Assembly (NCBI GenBank): GCA_934747325.1
Contig: CAKVGW010000053.1
Span: 1-11,230, forward strand
Origin: an uncultured Candidatus Melainabacteria bacterium
GTDB taxonomy: Bacteria > Cyanobacteriota > Vampirovibrionia > Gastranaerophilales > Gastranaerophilaceae
Direction: 5' to 3'
Length of the DNA: 11,230 nt
Shown here piece by piece: positions 1 to 5,280 of the stretch. Position 1 is the stretch's first letter. Every line of letters starts with the position of its first letter. The notes beneath the pieces were generated by a model. The model saw only the letters and a program-made list of their open reading frames with translations. It made no database searches and was not told the DNA's origin. The translations under genes and the position numbers were made by a program.

Positions 1-681
1 ATCGGTAAAATCGGTGCGCACAAAGTTGCATTTATGCCTCGTCACGGCAGAAGCCACACTATTTTACCACATTTGATTAATTATAGAGCTAATGTTTGGG
101 CGATGAAAGAAGTTGGTTGCAAACGTGTAATTTCACCTTGCGCAGCTGGAAGTTTACAAAAACACGTTGAACCCGGAAGTTTTGTTGTTTGTGACCAATT
201 TGTAGATTGGACAGATGGTAGAAAAACAACCTTCTTTGAAGGTCCTATCGTAACTCACCCTTCAGCCGCTGAAACTTATTGTCCTGAATTAAGAAGATTG
301 GCTGTTGATACTGCAAAAGAATTGGGAATTAAAGTCCACGAAACAGGTACTGTGGTTGTAATTAACGGTCCTAGATTTTCTACAAAAGCTGAATCAAAAT
401 TCTTCACTTCACAAGGTTGGGAAGTTATCAATATGACTGCATTCCCTGAGGCATATTTAGTTAAAGAAATGGATATGTGTCCATTAAATATTTCTTTAAT
501 TACTGACTATGACGCAGGTTTGGTTGGTGATGTTCCTCCTGTTTCACACCATGAAGTTATTCAAGTATTTAATAACAATTTGGATAATTTGAAAAAATTG
601 TTATTTACAATGATTGAAAAAATTCCTGCAGATAATGATAATTGCGAATGCGCTAATACAAGAAAGTGTTCACAGTTATAA
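1..681 (+). CDS. mtnP: S-methyl-5'-thioadenosine phosphorylase (MTAP), 5'-truncated by the window edge
   Basis: Cytosolic enzyme that cleaves methylthioadenosine with phosphate to adenine and methylthioribose-1-phosphate, in methionine/polyamine salvage. The frame is open from base 1: eleven residues (IGKIGAHKVAF) precede the first ATG at 34 and match the family pattern, so that ATG is internal. About 226 residues are visible; family members are usually 260-290, so roughly 50 N-terminal residues are missing. Visible motifs are PRHGRSH near residue 13, INYRANVWAMKE near 27-38, the family signature NGPRFSTKAES at 122-132, NMTAFPEA at 144-151 and TDYD at 168-171. The Asp residues of TDYD are the ones that favour 6-aminopurines, which argues for MTAP rather than guanosine/inosine PNP. 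The C-terminal tail has a CEC (CxC) at 215-217, as in several prokaryotic MTAPs. It ends in TAA. Family assignment is firm; substrate preference is inferred. Confidence 0.93.
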   Translation: MGKIGAHKVAFMPRHGRSHTILPHLINYRANVWAMKEVGCKRVISPCAAGSLQKHVEPGSFVVCDQFVDWTDGRKTTFFEGPIVTHPSAAETYCPELRRLAVDTAKELGIKVHETGTVVVINGPRFSTKAESKFFTSQGWEVINMTAFPEAYLVKEMDMCPLNISLITDYDAGLVGDVPPVSHHEVIQVFNNNLDNLKKLLFTMIEKIPADNDNCECANTRKCSQL

Positions 682-689
682 AATATTTA

Positions 690-738
690 TGTTGACTGGT
701 GGACACCTCACCCTACCCCTCTCCTCAAGGAGAGGGAA
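690..738. repeat. REP-like palindromic element
   Basis: In the gap between the MTAP gene and yggT, 717-724 (CCCTCTCC) and 729-736 (GGAGAGGG) form a perfect 8-bp stem around a TCAA loop. It is preceded by GGTGGACACC and a C-rich stretch (CACCCTACCCC). This C-rich lead-in plus CCCTCTCC hairpin is the style of widespread REP-like dispersed repeats. It has no T-run afterwards, so it is a poor intrinsic terminator. At RNA level it would form just upstream of the yggT ribosome binding site. Confidence 0.55.
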
Positions 739-745
739 CTATGTT

Positions 746-752
746 AAAGAGG
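746..752 (+). promoter_or_regulatory. Ribosome binding site that decides the yggT start
   Basis: AAAGAGG lies 5 nt before the ATG at 758. An in-frame upstream ATG at 614 overlaps the end of the MTAP gene and would add residues translated from the REP-like hairpin, so 758 is the better start. Confidence 0.7.
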
Positions 753-757
753 TTTTT

Positions 758-1021
758 ATGATATCAAGAGCAATAAACACATTATTTTATTTCTATTATA
801 TTTTAATAATTTTAAGAATATTTTTAAGTTGGATACCGTCTATTGATTGGCTAAGTCAACCATTTGTAGGAATACGTGCAGTTGTTGATCCATTCTTAGG
901 AATTTTTAGAGGAATAATTCCGCCAATCGGTATGCTTGATATTTCACCTATTGTAGCAATAATTCTTTTACAAATATTACAAGGTGTTGTGGTTGGTTTT
1001 CTAAACGGCTTAGGCATATAG
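758..1021 (+). CDS. YggT/YlmG family integral membrane protein
   Basis: An 87-residue protein, the usual size for the YggT (YlmG) family. It has two hydrophobic segments: about residues 6-25 (INTLFYFYYILIILRIFLSW) and about 63-87 (PIVAIILLQILQGVVVGFLNG). They flank a loop with the family-typical pattern DPFLGIFRGIIPPIG near 44-58. Relatives sit in cell division clusters (ylmG next to sepF) in Gram-positive bacteria, and in cyanobacteria and plastids, where they are linked to nucleoid partitioning and cytochrome assembly; the exact biochemical role is unsettled. The start at 758 is chosen for its AAAGAGG ribosome binding site. The stop is only 3 nt before the start of the TPR-glycosyltransferase gene, so the two are probably co-transcribed and translationally coupled. 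No division gene is visible next to it here. Family assignment is good; function is not shown. Confidence 0.88.
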   Translation: MISRAINTLFYFYYILIILRIFLSWIPSIDWLSQPFVGIRAVVDPFLGIFRGIIPPIGMLDISPIVAIILLQILQGVVVGFLNGLGI

Positions 1022-1024
1022 ATT

Positions 1025-2608
1025 ATGGTTGATATAGAACTTATTCAAAAAGCAATTTCTTTAACTCAACAAGGTAAAATTTTAGAAGCCGAAGAAATTT
1101 ATAATAACATTAAAAAAGAAAATCCTGATAATCCTGATATTTTGTCAATTATCGGGCTTTTCTATGTAAATATTGCTAACTATGACAAAGCCATTGAAAT
1201 ACTCAATAAAGCAGTAAAACTAAAGAAAACATTAGGAACGACTTCTACTTTAGGTTTTGCATACTTTGAACAAAGAAATTTCGTAAAAGCAGCTGAATAT
1301 TTAGAAGAAGCTTTAGAAAACGGTAAAAACGAAGACATATATAACAAACTGGTTCTTAGTCTTTTTGAAATCAAAAACTATAAAAAAGCAGTCGAATTTG
1401 CAAACAAGATGTACGAACTTTACCCTGAAGATAACCGAGCAATTACAAACAAAATCAAAGCTCTGACTCAACAAGGTAAAATGCTTGAAGCTGAAAAACT
1501 TTGCATAGAAAGTCTTAAAAAAACACCGGACATTTCTTCACTTTGGTTTCACTTGGGATTTTTAAAAGAGCTTATTTATTGTGACGACAAACAAGCGATA
1601 GAATGTTATAAAGCTGCTGCAGATTTAGGTAATCCTCAAGCTTTTTATAACATTGCCGTAAGCGCACAAAAATTGGGACAAAAAGAAGAAGCTGAAAAAT
1701 ATTACAAAAAAATGCTTGAATACTTTCCTAATGATACAGAAACTGAAACTTCGCTTGGAATGTGCTATTTATCGCAAAAACGATTTAAAGAAGGTTACGA
1801 TTTGTTTTTCAAACGTGCAATTGCACCTTCTTGTAAAAAATCTGAGAACTTGTGGAAAGTTGGCGACAAAATAGATGATGAAATTGTTGTAATTTGCGAA
1901 CAGGGCTTGGGCGACCATATACAATTTGTAAGATATCTTCCGTTTTTGCCTGCTAAAAAAATTAATGTGGCTGTACACAAAAGTTTAAGAAAATTGTTTA
2001 CCCAAAATTATCCAAATATCAATTTCATAAATTTTGATGAAATTAATCCCAAAATGCAAGCACTTAGAATTACTGATTTAGCGTATATTTTAAATATGGA
2101 TTTTGATAATATTCCATTTAGTGAAGGTTATTTAAAAAGTCCAAAAGCTGATATTATAAACGATAAATTAAAAGTCGGCTTATGTTGGGAAGCCGGTAGT
2201 GCAGGCATTAGAACAATGATAAACCGCACTATAAATATTAAATGCTTCAGTGAGCTTTTGAAAATGGATAATATTCAAGTTTATTCTTTTCAAGTAGATG
2301 ATACATTAAAAGGGTGTGAGCAATTCCCACAAATAGTTAACCTTGGGAAAGATTTTAAAGATTTCAGTGATACCGCAGAAGCTCTTATGGCAATGGATGT
2401 TTTGATTACTGTTGATACGTCAGTTGCACATCTTGCAGGGGCTTTGGGAGTAAAAACATATTTATTATTGCCTTATGCAACGGATTGGCGTTGGTTTGAT
2501 GATACCAAAACAACACCTTGGTATGATAGTGTTGAAATATTTAAACAATCAGATAGCATTTCTTGGGAAGAACCAATTAATAATATCATTGAAAAATTGA
2601 AACATTAA
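1025..2608 (+). CDS. TPR protein with C-terminal glycosyltransferase-like domain
   Basis: A 527-residue protein. Residues 1 to about 265 are degenerate helical TPR units; examples are AEEIYNNIKKENPDNP at 22-37, YDKAIEILNKAV at 53-64, AVEFANKMYELYPEDN at 122-137 and AEKYYKKMLEYFPNDT at 223-238. From about 285 the fold looks like a GT-B glycosyltransferase (GT9/GT41-like). Markers are EQGLGDHIQFVRYLP at 292-306, VGLCWEAG at 384-391, DTSVAHLAGALG at 464-475 (nucleotide-sugar binding region) and LPYATDWRW at 482-490 followed by TPWY. This architecture recurs in many bacteria; by family it may glycosylate protein or surface polysaccharide, but donor and acceptor cannot be read from the sequence. 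There is no signal peptide or membrane segment, so it is probably cytosolic. It follows yggT by 3 nt with no strong ribosome binding site of its own, which suggests coupling. A terminator follows. Confidence 0.82.
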   Translation: MVDIELIQKAISLTQQGKILEAEEIYNNIKKENPDNPDILSIIGLFYVNIANYDKAIEILNKAVKLKKTLGTTSTLGFAYFEQRNFVKAAEYLEEALENGKNEDIYNKLVLSLFEIKNYKKAVEFANKMYELYPEDNRAITNKIKALTQQGKMLEAEKLCIESLKKTPDISSLWFHLGFLKELIYCDDKQAIECYKAAADLGNPQAFYNIAVSAQKLGQKEEAEKYYKKMLEYFPNDTETETSLGMCYLSQKRFKEGYDLFFKRAIAPSCKKSENLWKVGDKIDDEIVVICEQGLGDHIQFVRYLPFLPAKKINVAVHKSLRKLFTQNYPNINFINFDEINPKMQALRITDLAYILNMDFDNIPFSEGYLKSPKADIINDKLKVGLCWEAGSAGIRTMINRTINIKCFSELLKMDNIQVYSFQVDDTLKGCEQFPQIVNLGKDFKDFSDTAEALMAMDVLITVDTSVAHLAGALGVKTYLLLPYATDWRWFDDTKTTPWYDSVEIFKQSDSISWEEPINNIIEKLKH

Positions 2609-2613
2609 ATAAC

Positions 2614-2647
2614 AAAAATGCATCCAAAATAAAATGGATGCATTTTT
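2614..2647. terminator. Bidirectional intrinsic terminator between convergent genes
   Basis: A perfect 13-bp stem, 2614-2626 (AAAAATGCATCCA) with 2635-2647 (TGGATGCATTTTT), around an 8-nt A-rich loop. The stem ends in A's on one side and T's on the other, so a U-tract results on either strand. It lies just after the TPR-glycosyltransferase stop (2608) and just beyond the stop of the convergent minus-strand gene (2675), so it can serve both. Confidence 0.85.
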
Positions 2648-2674
2648 ATTTGTATGAAAGGAAAAGGAGTGGAT

Positions 2675-3088
2675 TTACATATCATATACGAAGTTTTGAC
2701 CTTTTGTATCTTCAGAAGCCTCTTGTTTCATTGCTTGTGATGCGAAGAACATTTGCTTTGCATAACTTTGAATTTCTGAATGATAAACTCTTTGGTCAAA
2801 TATATTTTCGTATTTCTTTAAGTATTCATTTAATGGGTCAACTATATCGGTAACAAGTCCTGTTGCCGTATCTGCAACTTGTTGTAGAACTCTTTCACCA
2901 ATACCAAGTTCAGCCATTTTTTCGGACAAGGTAAGTGTTAAAAATCCTTTATTTTCAACAGCCTCTTTTGCTTGTTCTTGAAGCTTAGCCTCCATTCTTT
3001 CTTCGGCGGCAGCATGTTGTTTCGTCGGATCGTAAGTCTGTGTTTTATATGTTTGTAAGAAGTTATTCAGATTGAATGTTTCTGCCAT
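2675..3088 (-). CDS. Uncharacterised small helical protein
   Basis: I do not recognise a family. The 137 residues begin MAETFNLNNFLQTY. They are predominantly charged and Ala/Gln/Glu-rich, consistent with alpha-helix: a possible coiled-coil stretch at about 28-47 (AEERMEAKLQEQAKEAVENK), then a second helical block (LSEKMAELGIGERVLQQVADTATGLVTDIVDPLNEYLKKY) and a final one near SEIQSYAKQMFFASQAMKQEA. There is no signal peptide, transmembrane segment or cysteine. A longer reading to a TTG at 3136 is open, but the ATG at 3088 has an AGGGA ribosome binding site 8 nt upstream, and a plausible promoter lies inside the longer reading. The gene is monocistronic, convergent with the glycosyltransferase gene and divergent from the deiminase-like gene. 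It is real by codon usage and signals; its function is unknown. Confidence 0.72.
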   Translation of the reverse strand: MAETFNLNNFLQTYKTQTYDPTKQHAAAEERMEAKLQEQAKEAVENKGFLTLTLSEKMAELGIGERVLQQVADTATGLVTDIVDPLNEYLKKYENIFDQRVYHSEIQSYAKQMFFASQAMKQEASEDTKGQNFVYDM

Positions 3089-3096
3089 ATCCTTAG

Positions 3097-3136
3097 TCCC
3101 TATTCTTTGTATTAATGTTATCGGCATTTTTTTCAA
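3097..3136 (-). promoter_or_regulatory. Putative promoter and ribosome binding site for the small helical protein gene
   Basis: On the minus strand, TTGAAA (3136-3131), a 16-nt spacer and TAATAC (3114-3109) resemble a sigma-70 promoter. AGGGA (3101-3097) follows, 8 nt before the ATG at 3088. This arrangement gives a very short leader and supports the shorter start. Confidence 0.45.
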
Positions 3137-3252
3137 AAACTTTAGAGATTTTAAAGAAATATTTACAAATCGTTACATTTAATTTTAAAATTCCTTAAAT
3201 TTAGCAATTTTTATAAATTACTTATCTTTATATATATATAAGGGGATATTAT
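3137..3252. promoter_or_regulatory. AT-rich divergent intergenic region; ribosome binding site of the deiminase-like gene
   Basis: This stretch separates two divergent genes. It is very AT-rich and ends in a TA dinucleotide run (about 3228-3240). AGGGGA at 3241-3246 is a strong ribosome binding site, 6 nt before the ATG at 3253. I see no clear -35/-10 pair for the plus strand, although a promoter must lie here because the upstream gene points the other way. Confidence 0.5.
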
Positions 3253-4374
3253 ATGTCAGCAGATAGCAGTTTAACATATTCTTTAATGTCATCATTATCA
3301 TTGTATTCACATAACGTGCCAAATAAGAACAATAATAACAATGAATTATTAAATCGACAATACAATACACCTAAAAAACGTTCTATTTGGTCAGAAGGAC
3401 TTGAACGAAATATAGACACCATTGTATTAGGAAAATATGATAATTCAAAACCGCACCAAAAGCTTGTTGCAGAAATGAAAAGACTTGGAAAAACGTTAGG
3501 ATTTAATGTTGCAGAATCCGACGTAAAAGAATCCGGTTGGATTGAAGACATCGGTATCCGTAGAGCAGATGGGAAAGTATACGTACTACCCAAAATGGGA
3601 AATTGTAGTGATATAAAAACAGGACAAGATGTTGAATTCAATTCTGCAGTAAGTCTTAATTTTGCAAAAAAATTCAATCAAAGAAAAATCATCAAAGGGA
3701 AATCCTATTTAGAAGGCGGTAATGTATTAAATACCATTTTAAAGAATGGAGAAGCCGGAGCTGTAATAGGCACAGCTTCAATAGATTATTCATTAAGGGC
3801 AATGCATTTAAAAGATACTCCGCAAAACAGAAGTATTGTCAAAGCACAAATTGCAAAAGATTTGGGATTAAAATTAAAAAACGTATCATTCATACAACAA
3901 TATGATTTTCATATTGATATGTTTTACAGACCTTTAAAAAATGGAGAAATAGCAGTTCCTGATTATTTGGAAGCAATTAAAGTTCTTAAAAACACAAAAA
4001 TTTCCGGTATGGATAAACATAGCAAGCTTCTTTTAATGAAACAACTAAAAAAAGCATACGACAGAAACGCAATGTCAATTAGAAATGCAGAAAGAGAGCT
4101 TACGAAAAGCGGATACAAACTTGTTAAAATTCCTTGTTTTTCATTACCAACTAATATGTGTGATAATACAGGAATTAATTATGCAAATGGCGTTTGCGGA
4201 AAAGATAAAAATGGGAAATTATATATAATTACCAATAAATCTAACTACAAAGAATTGGATGCACAAATTATAAAATACTATAAAAAAGCCGGAGTAAATA
4301 ATGTTTACTTTGTTTCAACACAACAATATTTAAAATCCAATGGAGGCTTGGATTGTCGCACTCAGGAATTTTAA
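3253..4374 (+). CDS. Guanidino-group-modifying enzyme superfamily protein (agmatine/arginine deiminase-like)
   Basis: A 373-residue protein. Its conserved points match the amidinotransferase/deiminase (GME) fold: WIEDIG at 96-101 (compare WxRDxG in agmatine deiminases, with the substrate-binding Asp kept at 99), LEGGN at 153-157, the catalytic His-x-Asp pair HID at 220-222, and GGLDCRTQEF at 364-373, placing the nucleophilic Cys at 368 near the C-terminus as in agmatine deiminases. All expected catalytic residues are therefore present. By family it would hydrolyse a guanidino group on a small molecule or a protein arginine; which one is not determinable. Overall similarity to canonical AguA or ArcA is low: the usual Arg of WxRD is Glu, and a Lys-rich helical stretch (about 240-290) lies between His and Cys. 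The N-terminal 45 residues are Ser/Asn-rich, with an NNNNN run and no clear signal peptide. It precedes the Fic gene by 92 nt. Confidence 0.72.
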   Translation: MSADSSLTYSLMSSLSLYSHNVPNKNNNNNELLNRQYNTPKKRSIWSEGLERNIDTIVLGKYDNSKPHQKLVAEMKRLGKTLGFNVAESDVKESGWIEDIGIRRADGKVYVLPKMGNCSDIKTGQDVEFNSAVSLNFAKKFNQRKIIKGKSYLEGGNVLNTILKNGEAGAVIGTASIDYSLRAMHLKDTPQNRSIVKAQIAKDLGLKLKNVSFIQQYDFHIDMFYRPLKNGEIAVPDYLEAIKVLKNTKISGMDKHSKLLLMKQLKKAYDRNAMSIRNAERELTKSGYKLVKIPCFSLPTNMCDNTGINYANGVCGKDKNGKLYIITNKSNYKELDAQIIKYYKKAGVNNVYFVSTQQYLKSNGGLDCRTQEF

Positions 4375-4378
4375 TAAC

Positions 4379-4407
4379 TTGATATTTGAATCTTACAAAA
4401 CTAATAT
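4379..4407 (+). promoter_or_regulatory. Sigma-70-type promoter for the Fic gene
   Basis: TTGATA (4379-4384), a 17-nt spacer and TAATAT (4402-4407) form a near-consensus promoter starting 5 nt after the deiminase-like stop. A second, overlapping candidate is TTGATA (4407-4412) with extended TGA-TAAAAT (4425-4433), spacer 15. So the Fic gene can be transcribed on its own. Confidence 0.6.
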
Positions 4408-4466
4408 TGATATTTAAAGGTTTATGATAAAATTATTCTAAACAACACGAAATTGAAGGAGTTTTA

Positions 4467-5072
4467 ATGGTTTTAGAAAATAAACTTGGGATTAAATCAA
4501 GTGTAGAATTAGCGAATGCAGAAGAAAAAATCAGTAAGAAAAAAGCATTACAATTATTTGAGCTAGGATTGCTAGACAAAATGCAAGCCGGCACATTTGA
4601 TTCTTTGTCAGCAATTCACAAGTATTTATTTGATGAAATATATGATTTTGCAGGACAAATAAGAAATGTAAATATTGCAAAAGGGAATTTTCGCTTTGCA
4701 CCTCTTATGTATTTAAACGCTGCAATCGAAAATATTGAAAAAATGCCACAATCAAATTTTGATGAAATCATTGCCAAATACATTGAGATGAATATTGCTC
4801 ATCCTTTTAGAGAAGGGAATGGCAGAAGTACAAGAATTTGGCTTGACTTGATTTTAAAAACAGAATTAGGAAAAGTTGTTGATTGGTCAAAAGTTGATAA
4901 AGAAGATTATTTGCTTGCGATGGAACGCAGTCCGATAAAGGATGTTGAAATTAAAGTCTTATTGAAAAACGCTCTTACAAATAAAATTGATGACAGAGAT
5001 GTTTACATGAAAGGCATAGATGCAAGCTATAGTTATGAAGGTTACAGTGAATTTAAGACTGGAGAATGCTGA
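4467..5072 (+). CDS. Fic domain protein, class III (C-terminal autoinhibitory motif), putative AMP-transferase
   Basis: A 201-residue single-domain Fic protein. The catalytic loop HPFREGNGR at 112-120 is a perfect HPFx(D/E)GNGR motif, so catalytic His112, the metal-binding Glu and the phosphate-binding Gly-Asn-Gly-Arg are intact. Upstream, FAGQIRNVNIAKGNFRFAP at 61-79 is the beta-hairpin/flap that positions the target. The C-terminus carries SYSYEG at 187-192, matching (S/T)xxxE(G/N), the inhibitory helix motif; its position after the Fic core defines class III, as in Neisseria meningitidis Fic. By family it transfers AMP from ATP to a hydroxyl side chain of a protein (or itself) and is held inactive by Glu191 until relieved. 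The target is unknown. GAAGGAG (4455-4461) is a strong ribosome binding site 5 nt before ATG. There is no signal peptide and no separate antitoxin gene, as expected when inhibition is built in. Confidence 0.93.
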   Translation: MVLENKLGIKSSVELANAEEKISKKKALQLFELGLLDKMQAGTFDSLSAIHKYLFDEIYDFAGQIRNVNIAKGNFRFAPLMYLNAAIENIEKMPQSNFDEIIAKYIEMNIAHPFREGNGRSTRIWLDLILKTELGKVVDWSKVDKEDYLLAMERSPIKDVEIKVLLKNALTNKIDDRDVYMKGIDASYSYEGYSEFKTGEC

Positions 5073-5206
5073 ATTGAGTTGAAAGTTGACGACTGAAAGT
5101 GGAAAGTTGTTTTGGATATTGTTTAAGATAAAATCTGCTTAATATTAAACATACAAACATTTTGAAAAATTTTATACAACTTTCAACTATCCACTTTCAA
5201 CTTAAT
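5073..5206. repeat. Imperfect inverted-repeat element downstream of the Fic gene
   Basis: Left arm 5073-5110 and right arm 5176-5206 are imperfect reverse complements. Both are built of GTTGAAAGT / GAAAGTGGA / AAAGTTGT blocks, and they enclose about 65 nt of AT-rich sequence. The left arm starts directly at the Fic stop codon. The layout is that of a small MITE-like or REP-like palindromic element. It may act as a weak terminator, but there is no clean U-tract. A promoter-like TTGTTT-16-TAAAAT lies inside (5107-5134), which could give an alternative long leader for the next gene. Confidence 0.55.
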
Positions 5207-5242
5207 AATCTCCATTATCAACACGATTTTGTGCTTAAACAC

Positions 5243-5274
5243 TTGAATTCTTGACAAAAAAACACTATTATAAA
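5243..5274 (+). promoter_or_regulatory. Promoter abutting the rel start codon
   Basis: TTGAAT (5243-5248), a 17-nt spacer and TATTAT (5266-5271) fit a sigma-70 promoter; the overlapping TATAAA at 5269-5274 is an alternative -10. Transcription would begin at about 5278-5281, essentially at the ATG at 5281. No ribosome binding site is present upstream of that ATG, which fits a leaderless or near-leaderless mRNA. Confidence 0.5.
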
Positions 5275-5280
5275 TGTATT

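Noticed and set aside
614..757. N-terminal extension of YggT from the ATG at 614
   Set aside because: It would overlap the end of the MTAP gene and translate the REP-like hairpin. The ATG at 758 has a good ribosome binding site and gives a normal-length family member.
2638..2853. Plus-strand open frame of 71 codons
   Set aside because: It starts inside the terminator stem and runs antisense to the better-supported minus-strand gene 2675-3088, with no ribosome binding site.
3089..3136. TTG start for the small helical protein
   Set aside because: There is no ribosome binding site, and the extension overlaps promoter-like boxes. The ATG at 3088 has a proper AGGGA box.
3249..3677. Minus-strand open frame opposite the deiminase-like gene
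   Set aside because: It is a shadow of a gene that keeps deiminase catalytic motifs on the plus strand.
4467..5072. Fic-type toxin-antitoxin pair with the upstream gene as antitoxin
   Set aside because: The upstream gene is a 373-residue deiminase-fold protein, not a small class I inhibitor, and the Fic protein carries its own inhibitory motif.
5251..5280. TTG start for rel, adding ten residues
   Set aside because: It has no ribosome binding site, the added residues are not like RSH N-termini, and the stretch contains the promoter -10 box.
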